A stretch of DNA of 64,000 nt from Pengzhenrongella frigida (GTDB taxonomy: Bacteria > Actinomycetota > Actinomycetes > Actinomycetales > Cellulomonadaceae). Positions 30,552 through 38,900 of the stretch are shown here, one piece after another. Position 1 is the stretch's first letter. Every line of letters starts with the position of its first letter. The notes under the pieces were generated by a model. That model ran no database searches. It was not told the DNA's origin and worked only from the letters and a program-made list of their open reading frames with translations. Where the stretch lies: contig NZ_SDWW01000014.1 in assembly GCF_004168625.1 (NCBI RefSeq), positions 1 to 64,000 of the forward strand, given 5' to 3'. Both the position numbers and the translations under genes were made by a program.

Positions 30552-31451
30552 GTGGACGATGACGACTGGCTCGCGCAGCGATTCGAGGCGCACCGCCCCC
30601 ACCTGCGGGCCGTGGCGTTCCGCATCCTCGGCTCGCTGAGCGACGCCGAGGACGCCGTTCAGGAAGCGTGGCTGCGCCTGAGCCGCTCCGACACGAGCGA
30701 GGTCGAGAACCTCGGCGGCTGGCTCACCACGGTGGTCGCCCGGGTGTCGCTCAACCTGCTGCAGACCCGCAGGTCCCGGCGCGAGGACCCCCAGGGCGCA
30801 CGCGTGCCGGACGAGCTCGCCGGCTGGGCGGGCACCGCCCAACCCGAGGATGAGGCGCTGCTGAGCGACTCCGTGGGCCCCGCCCTCCTGGTCATCCTCG
30901 ACAGCCTCGAACCCGCCGAGCGGCTCGCGTTCGTGCTGCACGACCTGTTTGCGGTGCCGTTCGACGAGATCGCCCCCATCGTGGGCCGGTCGCCGGCGGC
31001 GGCCCGTCAGCTCGCCAGCCGCGCGCGTCGACGGGTCCGGGGCGCCGAGCCTCCTCGTGACGCAGACCGCCGTCGCCAGCGGGAGGTCGTGGCCGCTTTC
31101 CTCACGGCCTCCCGCAACGGCCAGTTCGACGCCCTCCTGGCGCTGCTCGATCCACGCATCACGCTGCGCGCCGACGACGCCACCGTCCGGATGGGTGCGT
31201 CGAGCGAGGTGCTCGGGGCGCGGGCCGTCGCCGAGACCTTCTCCGGGCGGGCCCGAGGCGCCCGGCTGGCGCTCATCGACGGGGCGCCGGGCGCGTTGTG
31301 GGCGGTGGACGGTCGACCGCGCGTCGCGTTCCGGTTCACCGTCGCCGCCGGAAAGATCCTCGCGATCACGATGACGTCCGACCCGGCGACCCTGAGCACG
31401 CTCGACATGGAGGTCCTCACCGACGAGATCCTCACCGACCCGGCGGGCTGA
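30552..31451 (+). CDS. ECF41-type RNA polymerase sigma factor with SnoaL-like C-terminal domain
   Basis: A 299-residue sigma-70 family protein. Region 2 is FEAHRPHLRAVAFRILGSLSDAEDAVQEAWLR (seen as LRAVAFRILG, DAEDAVQEAWLRL), then region 4 (LDSLEPAERLAFVLHDLF, FDEIAPIVGRSPAAARQLAS). A C-terminal extension of about 125 residues resembles SnoaL/NTF2 (FLTASRNGQFDALLALLDP). In ECF41 sigma factors this extension modulates activity in place of a separate anti-sigma. The GTG at 30552 is the start. There is no anti-sigma gene next to it, as expected for the group. Confidence 0.9.
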   Translation: MDDDDWLAQRFEAHRPHLRAVAFRILGSLSDAEDAVQEAWLRLSRSDTSEVENLGGWLTTVVARVSLNLLQTRRSRREDPQGARVPDELAGWAGTAQPEDEALLSDSVGPALLVILDSLEPAERLAFVLHDLFAVPFDEIAPIVGRSPAAARQLASRARRRVRGAEPPRDADRRRQREVVAAFLTASRNGQFDALLALLDPRITLRADDATVRMGASSEVLGARAVAETFSGRARGARLALIDGAPGALWAVDGRPRVAFRFTVAAGKILAITMTSDPATLSTLDMEVLTDEILTDPAG

Positions 31452-31502
31452 CGTCCCCTTCGCGCGGGTGGCCGGGGGGCGAGGTCAGGCCCGGAGGCGA
31501 GG

Positions 31503-31973
31503 TCAGGCCCCGGGACCGCCGGTCAGGGCCTGGCGCACGCGCGCCGAGAGCGCCTTGCCGTCGACCCGCCCCACGGCCGCCGCCGCGGCGGTGGCGGACT
31601 TCATCACGGTGCCCATGTCCTTGATGGTGGCAGCGCCGGTGGCGGCGATTGCCTCGGTGACGATCGTGTCCAGCTGTTCCGGGGTGAGGGCGGCCGGCAG
31701 GTAGGCCTCGATCAGGTCGGCCTCGGTGTTCTCCGTGGTCGCCCGGTCGGTGGCGCCCGCGGCGAGGTAGATCGCGGCGCTCTCGCGGCGCTTCTTGACC
31801 TCGGCTCCGAGCACGGCCTGGACCTCTTCCTCGGTCAGGTCGTGCGCGGCGGTCCCGGACTTCTCCGCGACTCGGACCGCGGCGATCATCTGTCGCACGG
31901 TGTTGGTCCGGAAGGCGGTGCGGGCCTTCATGGAGGTCGTCAGATCGGCTGTGAGTCGTTCGATCGTGGTCAT
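31503..31973 (-). CDS. GatB/YqeY domain protein
   Basis: A 156-residue stand-alone YqeY-like protein related to the tRNA-binding tail of GatB; the precise role is unknown, perhaps tRNA interaction. Visible are MTTIERLTADLTTSMKAR, VRQMIAAVRVAEK, EVKKRRESAAIYLAAG, ENTEADLIEAYLPAALT and IKDMGTVMKSA, which span the whole family pattern. The ATG at 31973 is used; another ATG three codons upstream is possible. It lies just upstream, in genome order, of a tRNA cluster. Confidence 0.93.
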   Translation of the reverse strand: MTTIERLTADLTTSMKARTAFRTNTVRQMIAAVRVAEKSGTAAHDLTEEEVQAVLGAEVKKRRESAAIYLAAGATDRATTENTEADLIEAYLPAALTPEQLDTIVTEAIAATGAATIKDMGTVMKSATAAAAAVGRVDGKALSARVRQALTGGPGA

Positions 31974-32103
31974 GGGTCCCATCGTGCTCCACTCCGGGTT
32001 CGGTCCCGACGTCACGCGGGCCTCGGAGTCATGGCTGTGCCCCGTGGGATCGACCCAATCAGGCCGGTGCGGCTCCTGCGGTCTCTGCACCGGGTGCGGC
32101 ACG

Positions 32104-32144
32104 AAAAAGCCGGAACCTCGGGAGTGAATACCCGTGATTCCGGC
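32104..32144 (-). terminator. Rho-independent terminator after tRNA-Arg
   Basis: On the minus strand GCCGGAATCACGGG pairs with CCCGAGGTTCCGGC (one mismatched pair and an offset base) and is followed by TTTTT. It begins 14 bases after the tRNA 3' end. This is the only U-tract terminator seen in the window. Confidence 0.85.
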
Positions 32145-32157
32145 TGCTCGAACTGTG

Positions 32158-32230
32158 TGCGCCCGAAGGGATTCGAACCCCCAACCTTCTGATCCGTAGT
32201 CAGATGCTCTATCCGTTGAGCTACGGGCGC
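32158..32230 (-). tRNA. tRNA-Arg (anticodon ACG)
   Basis: The cloverleaf reads from the minus strand: acceptor GCGCCCG pairs with CGGGCGC, a D-arm with AGCTCAACGGATAGAGC, and anticodon loop CTACGGA flanked by TCTGA/TCAGA giving ACG. The T-arm is GGGGGTTCGAATCCC. The discriminator is A and CCA is not encoded. ACG is read as ICG and decodes CGU, CGC and CGA. Confidence 0.95.
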
Positions 32231-32321
32231 GTGGCCTTACGGCCGGAGTCGAGGATAGCGCCCTTGGGGCCGATGCCCAAACCGGCTCCCAGATCCACCC
32301 CTCGGAGGGACAAATGCAGAG

Positions 32322-32350
32322 GGCCCCGACTCCACCAGGGAATCGGGGCC
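32322..32350 (-). terminator. Hairpin after tRNA-Ser(GCT)
   Basis: GGCCCCGA (32322-32329) and TCGGGGCC (32343-32350) form an 8-bp perfect stem, 9 bases beyond the tRNA 3' end on the minus strand. Only a weak T-rich stretch follows (CTCTGCATTT). Confidence 0.65.
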
Positions 32351-32358
32351 TTGCGATG

Positions 32359-32447
32359 CGGAGACGGTGGGATTTGAACCCACGGAAGGGTTGCCCCTTC
32401 ACGACCTTAGCAGGGTCGCGCACTAGACCGGACTATGCGACATCTCC
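32359..32447 (-). tRNA. tRNA-Ser (anticodon GCT)
   Basis: Type II tRNA of 89 bases on the minus strand. Acceptor is GGAGATG with CGTCTCC (one G-T pair). Anticodon loop CTGCTAA lies between CGACC and GGTCG, giving GCT for AGC/AGU. It has a long variable arm GTGAAGGGGCAACCCTTCC, T-arm GTGGGTTCAAATCCCAC and discriminator G. CCA is not encoded. Confidence 0.95.
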
Positions 32448-32510
32448 AGGCGGAGACAGGGTACCTGCCCGGTGCACCGTGCTGCAAAGCGTCCTCACCA
32501 GCGGCTTTGG

Positions 32511-33782
32511 CTATCGCTCGAATGCCCACGCGCGGTCGGTCAGCATGCGCGCCCCCGCCAGCCCGATGGCGATGGCGACGACGACCAGTCCCGCCTGCAG
32601 ACCGTACGAGATGGCCTGCGTCATGTCACCGTTGTTGAGGAAGAACACCGCGCGGTACGCCGCCGCACCGGGCACCATGATGACCACCGCCGGCACGGAG
32701 ACCGTGATGCGCGGCACGTGCATCCGGGGCGCCAGCCAGGCCGCCATCAGCCCGACGGAGAGCGCGGCCGCGGCGGCGCCGGCCTGGGGTGCCGCACCGA
32801 CGTCGACGAGCTGGATCCGCACGACGTTCGCGACCATGCCGATGCTGGCCGCCGTCAACGCCATCTTGGCCGGCGAGTTGAACATCAGCGCGAACCCGAG
32901 CACCCCGAGGAAGCTGGCCAGCGCCTGCAGAGCGATCATCGCGACCGGCGCGAGCACGATCGGCTCGACCGGATCCGGGCTCAGCCCGGCCAGCGACGAC
33001 ACGGCCCAGACGCTCAGGGCGGCCGACGTGAGGATCATCAGCGCATACGTGAGCCGCGCGACCCCCGCGCTGAAGTCGAGCTTGGCCAGGTCGAGCGCCG
33101 CGGTGACGAGCGGGAAGCCGGGGATGAGGAACAGGACCGCCGAGACGTACCCGATCTCGTGGCGCGGATCGACCACCCCGAGGGCCTCCAGCCCGAGGAT
33201 GAAGGCCAGGTACCCGAGGCAGGCCACCGCCGCCGCGACCATGGCCGCGCCGAACTGGTTGTAGCGACGGTGCGCGAACGCGCGGCGGACGTACTGCCCC
33301 AACCCCGCGCCGACCAGGACCCCGAGTATCTCCACCGGGCCACCGTTGTTGAGGAACGCGAACGCCCCGCAGGCGATCGAGCTCCAGAGCGCGTTGAGCA
33401 GCGGGCGGTACAGCGGCGGTTTGCGCTCTATCCGGTCCAGCTCGGCCGACACCTCATCGACCGTGACCTTGGGCGGCAGCGCACGCGTGAGGCGCTCGAG
33501 CTCCGCGAGCCGGTCCGAGTTCACCCCGATGGAGCGCACCTCGGTGACCTCCGTGCGGAAGATGGACCCCCGGTGCGACGTGGCCGTGATCTCGGTGAGC
33601 GTCACGTGGGCGTGGTGCCGGTCGAGACCGAGCGCCAGGGCCACCCGCTGCATCGCGTTCTTGACCCGGTAGGACCCCGTACCCGCGGAGAGCATCAGCT
33701 GACCGGTGCGCAGCACGACGCCGGACTGACGGATCAGCTCGACGGGTTCGAGGGTCTCTTCGGCGGGTGGTTGCGCGGTCAC
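32511..33782 (-). CDS. ThrE-type threonine/serine exporter family protein
   Basis: A 423-residue protein of the ThrE family, which exports threonine and serine in corynebacteria. The N-terminal ~150 residues are a soluble hydrolase-like domain (GQLMLSAGTGSYRVKNAMQR, DRHHAHVTLTEITAT). The rest is about ten transmembrane helices with GYVSAVLFLIPGFPLVTAALDL and a second set near the C-terminus (MVPGAAAYRAVFFLNNGDM). The start is taken as the GTG at 33782, because no in-frame ATG lies near the family's normal N-terminus and the longer frame runs into tRNA-Ser. It sits between two tRNA-Ser genes, a neat but probably chance link to serine. Confidence 0.88.
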   Translation of the reverse strand: MTAQPPAEETLEPVELIRQSGVVLRTGQLMLSAGTGSYRVKNAMQRVALALGLDRHHAHVTLTEITATSHRGSIFRTEVTEVRSIGVNSDRLAELERLTRALPPKVTVDEVSAELDRIERKPPLYRPLLNALWSSIACGAFAFLNNGGPVEILGVLVGAGLGQYVRRAFAHRRYNQFGAAMVAAAVACLGYLAFILGLEALGVVDPRHEIGYVSAVLFLIPGFPLVTAALDLAKLDFSAGVARLTYALMILTSAALSVWAVSSLAGLSPDPVEPIVLAPVAMIALQALASFLGVLGFALMFNSPAKMALTAASIGMVANVVRIQLVDVGAAPQAGAAAAALSVGLMAAWLAPRMHVPRITVSVPAVVIMVPGAAAYRAVFFLNNGDMTQAISYGLQAGLVVVAIAIGLAGARMLTDRAWAFER

Positions 33783-33860
33783 GCGACAATCATGACGGCG
33801 CGCCGCGGCTGTCGGTAATCCGGGTATCCGCGGAGCGGACGATATTGCTTTCGTGCTTGG

Positions 33861-33951
33861 CGGAGGGCGTGGGATTCGAACCCACGAGAACGGGGTTACC
33901 CGCTCCAACGGTTTTCAAGACCGTCTCTTTCGGCCGCTCAGACAGCCCTCC
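33861..33951 (-). tRNA. tRNA-Ser (anticodon TGA)
   Basis: Type II tRNA of 91 bases on the minus strand. Acceptor GGAGGGC pairs with GCCCTCC. Anticodon loop CTTGAAA between ACGGT and ACCGT gives TGA for UCA/UCG. It has a long variable arm TGGAGCGGGTAACCCCGTTC, T-arm GTGGGTTCGAATCCCAC and discriminator G. CCA is not encoded. Confidence 0.95.
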
Positions 33952-33980
33952 CGTACGCAGGCATTGTGCCGCACCCGCGC

Positions 33981-34391
33981 CTACCGCTCCCACCACCCGT
34001 CCACCGATCCCGGACTCACCACGGTGAGCCCGTAGATCGCCGCCACCCGCGCCAACAGCTTGTCGTAGGTCGCGAGCGTGGAGATCTCCGGATCGGACGA
34101 CGCCACCCCCAGGTGCAGGGCCCCGAACGGAGACAGGACGGTCAGGGCCATCGCCGCAGTCCTGATCGCCTGGTCGGAGAAGCGCCTCACGGCGATCGTC
34201 TCGCGGACCTCGAAGGCACGCGTCCGGCGCGCGGCGTCGAGCCCGTCGGCCGCACGGTGGAACTCCATCAGGCCGAGCGGGGAGGTCACGAACGACGTCT
34301 CGTGCGTGGCCGCCCAGGCGCGCCACTCGGCGGCGCCGGGGACGTCAACCAGGTAGCGCCGCAACGACGAACCGTCGACGTAGACCTGCAT
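33981..34391 (-). CDS. PIN-domain protein, VapC-like, no adjacent antitoxin
   Basis: A 136-residue PIN-fold protein. Acidic residues expected for the nuclease centre are Asp6 (MQVYVDGSSLRRYL), Glu43 (LGLMEFHRA) and Asp110 (TLATYDKLLA). The position normally filled by Asp in DALHLA is Gly90 here (GALHLGVA), so metal binding may be impaired. The ATG at 34391 is chosen over the GTG one codon upstream. The 122 bp between it and cvnD hold no antitoxin-sized frame, and none lies downstream before the tRNA. It may be a decayed or repurposed VapC, or an orphan RNase. Confidence 0.8.
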   Translation of the reverse strand: MQVYVDGSSLRRYLVDVPGAAEWRAWAATHETSFVTSPLGLMEFHRAADGLDAARRTRAFEVRETIAVRRFSDQAIRTAAMALTVLSPFGALHLGVASSDPEISTLATYDKLLARVAAIYGLTVVSPGSVDGWWER

Positions 34392-34513
34392 CACGCCCCG
34401 ATCCCGACGATGCGCCCGTGGGCGCCCTGATGGTCAGGAAGCCTATCGGGCGCACCTCGGTAGCCTCGCACCGCGAACGGCGCGAACCGCCCTTGGCGCA
34501 CTCCAGCGTCGCG

Positions 34514-35125
34514 TCAGGCGCCGTGCAGACGCTGCATCGCGAGCTGGACGAGCTTGATCAGCGACTGCTTCGTGGCGGCGCGAGACCGCGCATCCGTGTA
34601 GAGCACGGGGACGTGCGCCGGGATCTGCAGCGCCTCACGGACGTCGTCGAGCTCGTGCTTGGCGACACCGTCGAAGCAGTTGACTCCGACGACGAACGGG
34701 ATGCCGCGGCTCTCGAAGTAGTCGATCGCCGGGAAGCACTGCTCGAGCCGGTCGGTGTCCACCAGCACGACGGCGCCGATCGCGCCCCGCACGATGTCGT
34801 CCCACATGAACAGGAAGCGGTCCTGGCCGGGGGTGCCGAACAGGTACAGCCAGAGGGCGCCCGGGAGCTCGATCCGACCGAAGTCCATGGCGACGGTCGT
34901 GGTGGTCTTGCGTGCGGACCGACCCCCGGCGTCATCGACCCCCACCGAGTGCTCCGTCATGGCCGCCTCGGTGTTGAGGGGCTCGATGTCGGAGATCGAC
35001 CCGATGAAGGTCGTCTTGCCGACGGCGAAGCCACCGGCGACGACGATCTTGACGACGGTCGGCGCGACGCGCAGCCCCGCGGCCGTGGGCGCGACCACCG
35101 TGGTATCAGAGGGCGGATAGGCCAT
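34514..35125 (-). CDS. cvnD: CvnD-type small GTPase of a conservon
   Basis: A 203-residue Ras-like ATP/GTP-binding protein, the fourth gene of a Streptomyces-type conservon. The P-loop is VVAGGFAVGKTTFIGSIS. Switch-like TTTTVAMDFGRIEL and LFGTPGQDRFLFMWDD are the family's hallmark, with GTPGQ as the Walker B/G3 motif. The guanine motif is atypical (VVGVNCFDG instead of NKxD). The ATG at 35125 lies 20 bp inside the end of cvnC, so it is tightly coupled. By analogy it responds to CvnA at the membrane together with CvnB and CvnC. Confidence 0.93.
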   Translation of the reverse strand: MAYPPSDTTVVAPTAAGLRVAPTVVKIVVAGGFAVGKTTFIGSISDIEPLNTEAAMTEHSVGVDDAGGRSARKTTTTVAMDFGRIELPGALWLYLFGTPGQDRFLFMWDDIVRGAIGAVVLVDTDRLEQCFPAIDYFESRGIPFVVGVNCFDGVAKHELDDVREALQIPAHVPVLYTDARSRAATKQSLIKLVQLAMQRLHGA

Positions 35126-35516
35126 TGAGAACACTCTCCAGCACGCTCATGGACATGGCAGGGAGCCCGTTGCGGACGTCCGCCGGCGTCGAGGTGTGGA
35201 CGCGAACATATTTCGCGTCCGCAAGGTCGGCCACGATGACGCGGACGACCCCGATGGGCAGATGAAGCAGCGCCGAGAGCTCGACGACGGTGACAAACGT
35301 GTGCGCAGCATGCTGCAGGATCGCCCGCTTCTCGGCGGGCAGACCTTGGCCGCCGACGGCGCCGGGCAGGACCTCGACGAGCGCCTCGAGAGGCATGTCG
35401 GGGGTTGCGGAGCGGACCCGGCCGCCCGTGACGGAGTACGGCCGGACCGACCGGGTCTCGAACTCCTCGTGTGGCGCGAGCGAGGCGTCATCCCATGGGG
35501 GCACGGGTCGCTCCAT
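35106..35516 (-). CDS. cvnC: CvnC, DUF742 protein of the conservon
   Basis: A 136-residue cytoplasmic DUF742 protein. The N-terminus carries the typical VRPYSVTGGRVR motif. The C-terminal half looks like a winged helix: EKRAILQHAAHTFVTVVELSALLHLPIGVVRVIVADLADAKYV, visible in parts as TVVELSALLHLPIGVVRVIV. Family members are thought to act as adaptors in the membrane complex with CvnA, B and D. It starts 29 bp before the cvnB stop and its own end overlaps cvnD by 20 bp, so all are one operon. Confidence 0.93.
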   Translation of the reverse strand: MERPVPPWDDASLAPHEEFETRSVRPYSVTGGRVRSATPDMPLEALVEVLPGAVGGQGLPAEKRAILQHAAHTFVTVVELSALLHLPIGVVRVIVADLADAKYVRVHTSTPADVRNGLPAMSMSVLESVLNGLSAL

Positions 35517-35937
35517 CGGTCGGCAGCTGGCCGCGCATCTCGGTGATGAGCTGGGGGGTCAGGGTGGCTTCCGTGCGCGAGACCAGCATCGCCATCTCGT
35601 AGCCGATCAGGCCCACGTCGCAGCTCGAGTCCGCGACCACCGCGAGCACCGAGCCGTTCGACACGCTCATGAGGAAGAGGAAGAGCTCGTCCATCTCGAC
35701 GATCGCCTGCCGGACCTCGCCCGCCTTCAGCTGCCGCGCAGCGCTTCGGGTCAGGCTGGACATCCCCGACACGATGGCCGCGAGCTGATCCCCGCTGGTC
35801 CGGTCGAGCTGCTCCGACATGGCCATGAGCAGCCCGTCAGCCGAGACCACCATGGTGTGGCGCGTGCCCGGGATCGTGCGGACGAAGTTGTCCAGGAGCC
35901 AGCCGAAGTTGGCTGCCTCGGTGCTGAGCGCTGTCAC
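35488..35937 (-). CDS. cvnB: CvnB, roadblock/LC7-domain protein of the conservon
   Basis: A 149-residue roadblock/LC7 protein. The core is FGWLLDNFVRTIPGTRHTMVV, SADGLLMAMSEQLDR, DQLAAIVSGMSSLTRSA and a strand pair ending LAVVADSSCDVGLIGYEM. Roadblock proteins typically partner small GTPases, here CvnD. The GTG start overlaps the cvnA stop as GTGA, coupling its translation to the sensor. Confidence 0.94.
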   Translation of the reverse strand: MTALSTEAANFGWLLDNFVRTIPGTRHTMVVSADGLLMAMSEQLDRTSGDQLAAIVSGMSSLTRSAARQLKAGEVRQAIVEMDELFLFLMSVSNGSVLAVVADSSCDVGLIGYEMAMLVSRTEATLTPQLITEMRGQLPTDGATRAPMG

Positions 35938-38900
35938 TCTTCCTCCTCGTGTGTGGCCCTGGGCGCGTCTGCTGCGCGGGGCCGCGTGATGACCGTTCCG
36001 GTGTCGGACGGCGCTTCAGCGTCACCCGTCGCCTCGACGGGCTGCTCAGCCGCGGCCCGACCGCGACTCGTTCCGGACTGGAAGCTCGACAGCCGCGAAC
36101 GCAGCTGATCGGGGTCCCGGGTTGTGGGGCCTGCCTCGTCGATCGGCGGGGCCTGGGCAGGCATCGCGGTGGGGACGCGGCGAGTGAGGGAGTTGCCGCC
36201 GTTGGACCCGACAGCGCTGGGCCGATAGGCGGCCAGCTGACCGAGCTCCGCGAACGCCTGCTCCTGGATGTCGGACCGAAGCGCGAGCATGGCCGCGACA
36301 TCGGCGTCCAGCACGCCCGACGAGGGCGGCCGGTGAACGATCACCGGCGGCGGCGCCGGAGAAGGAACCCCGCGGGTGTCTGCGGGGTCGGCGGCCCGAT
36401 CGGCATCCGACGTGCTGTCGGGGCCAGTCTCTGCCCACACCGGCGCGCCCCACCCGCTGGACGGGACGCTCGGGATGGCATCGACAGGCACGTACGCCAC
36501 GGGCTCGGGCTGATCCCGCTGGGGGGTCCACCGCGGTGCCGCGTCAGCGAGGGGCGGCACGACGGCGGGTGCTTCCCACGCGGAGATCCGCGGCGGAAGT
36601 ACGGAGCTTGGGTCGACCGCAGCTGGCGCCTGCTTGCGCCCCCGCCAGCCACGCTTGACGCGTGGGCTGGGTTCGGCGGGGCCGGCCGCAGCCTGGCTCC
36701 GCTCCGGCTCCGGCTGTGGGTCGAGCGCGGCGCCGATGATCTCGCCGAACGACGTCGGGGCCCAGGCCACCTTCGGCAGCGGCGGGTCCGTCGGGTCAGC
36801 CATCGCGGGATCGGCGACCGGTGCGGGATCGGCGACCGGTGCGGGATCGGGCTCGGTCGCGGCGACGACGGCGATCGCAGCCGTCCGCGGACGCCGCGCA
36901 TCACTGCGCTTGACGAGGGCGCCGGTCTCCGACCCGCCGACGACGGGCGCCACCCACTGCGGCTCCTCGTGGAGCGCGGCCAGGGCAGCGGCCGCGGCGT
37001 TCTCCTCGAGGGTCGGCCAGCTCTCGACCGCACCCTGGCGGCTGTGACGCCCCGACCTGGGGGCGGCGGGCGCGAGCGGCTCGCCGACGACGGCCGCGGC
37101 GGCTTCGGCTGCGGGAGCTGCGGGCGCTTGGGGCTCGGGCAGGAACGGCTTCGGCAGGACGGACGTGCGTTCGGGCACGATCGCGACTGGCTCGACCGCC
37201 GCGGCAGAAGCAGGTTCGACCGCCGCGAGAGGTTCGGCCGGCACCCAGGGCGCGGCCACAGCCGGCTTGGCCGACCGACGACCGAACCAGCCGCGCTTGG
37301 CCGGCTTGGCCGGCGCGGTGGCCTCGGCGTCGGGCGTCGGCGCATAGACGACCGCCGACGGAACCGGCAGGATCTCGACTGCTGGCGCCGGAACGACGTC
37401 GGGCACCGGAACGACGTCAGGCACCGAAGCGCCGTCGGGCACCGACCACGCTGCGGAGACCTTGTGCTCGACTGCGACCTCGGGCTGGACCTGCTCGTCC
37501 ACGACCGGGGCCGGATGCAGCTCGGGCGCGCTCCACTGCCCGGCGCCGGGCGCAGGCACCGGCTCGACCTGGGGTGCGGGCTTCCAGGAGGAGACGTCGT
37601 CCTCGCCCCAGGCACGGGCCTCGTTCAAGATCGGGAAGACGACGGGGGCGTCGCCGGCAATCGTGGCTGCTGGTGTGGGGGCCGACGGCGTGACTGCGAC
37701 CGGCGGCGTGGCCGCAGCAACCTCGACCTGGGTCACCGGCGCGACGGCTTCCGCCGGCGCAACGAGCGGCTCGCCGACGGACATCTGCGGCGCCCAGGGC
37801 TCCTCGTCGGGCTCCAGCTGGGGCACCACGAAGTCGAACCGCGGCTCGGGGCTCGCGACAACGGGGGGCACGACGGCGGTCTCGGTCTCCGACACGTCGT
37901 GCGCGCCAGGGATCGTGCGCCGGTCGAGCGGCGGCCGGTCGATCGACGGCGGCGCGTCGGCAGCCCGTCCGCGGAACCCGCCGAAGAGCGCGCCCCGGTC
38001 GGGCTTGGAGACCCGGGGGGCGGTCGAGCGGGTGCCGATGCCATGGTCCTCGCCCACGACCGTCCGCGGCGCGTTCGCGCGGTTCGGGAGCTGCGAGGCG
38101 GACGTGGTGGAACGGGAGGCGGACACCTCGGGCGCCCAGCCGGCCTCGGGGACCGACAGCTCCGGCGTCAGCCGGGCCTCCTCGAGGGGCGGCAGCACGA
38201 ACAGGCGGCCGTCCCGGTCGACGACGGACTCCGGCGGCAGCGCGCCGGTCGGCAGGTCGGACTCGTCCGGGCGGAGCGCGGCGGCGTCCCCGGACGCGGA
38301 CTCGGGTGCCCCGGGAGTGACCGCTGACCCGTCCGGCGCAGCCGCTCCGGCCTCGACGCGCGGGCGACGGCGCGGAAGCCCGAGAGAGGTCTCCCCGTCA
38401 GTCAGGGCCGCCAGGTCGACCGGCACGACAACCGGCGGCTCGGGCTCGGCGAGCGCAGGGCTCAACCCCAGCTCGGACGTGGACGGCGTGGTCGAGTCGT
38501 CCGTCAGCGCGGTCGTCCCCTCGAACAGCCGGGCCGGGAAGCGCACCGTGATGACGGTGCCGATCCCGTTCGGGCTCTTCGCGATGACGACGTCGGCGCT
38601 GAGCCGGGCTGCGAGGCGGCCCACGACGTAGAACCCGAGGTGCTGAGCGCCGAGCACATCACCGGCGGCGGTGGACCGGATCTTCAGGTGTGCCGCCTCG
38701 ATCTCGGCGTCGGACATCCCCAGACCGAGGTCACGCACGACCACCTGGACGTCGTCGCCGTCGATCGACGTGGCGACCTCGACCGGGGTGCCAGGCTCGG
38801 AGAACATGGTGGCGTTCTCGAGCAGCTCGGCGAGCAGGTGAGCGCCGGCGAGCGCGCTGAACCCGATCATGTTCGGGTCGACCCCGAGCTCGAGCTGGAT

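Noticed and set aside
32158-33951. tRNA cluster as a site for an integrated element
   Set aside because: No integrase, no flanking att-like duplication of a tRNA 3' end and no phage-type genes were seen nearby.
33981-34513. A VapBC toxin-antitoxin pair
   Set aside because: The 122 bp upstream of the PIN gene hold no start codon and frame long enough for an antitoxin, and one nuclease Asp is missing.
35949-38327. A 792-codon open frame on the + strand opposite cvnA
   Set aside because: It is antisense to a well-supported gene, Arg/Gly-rich and without any domain, as expected from GC-rich third positions on the opposite strand.
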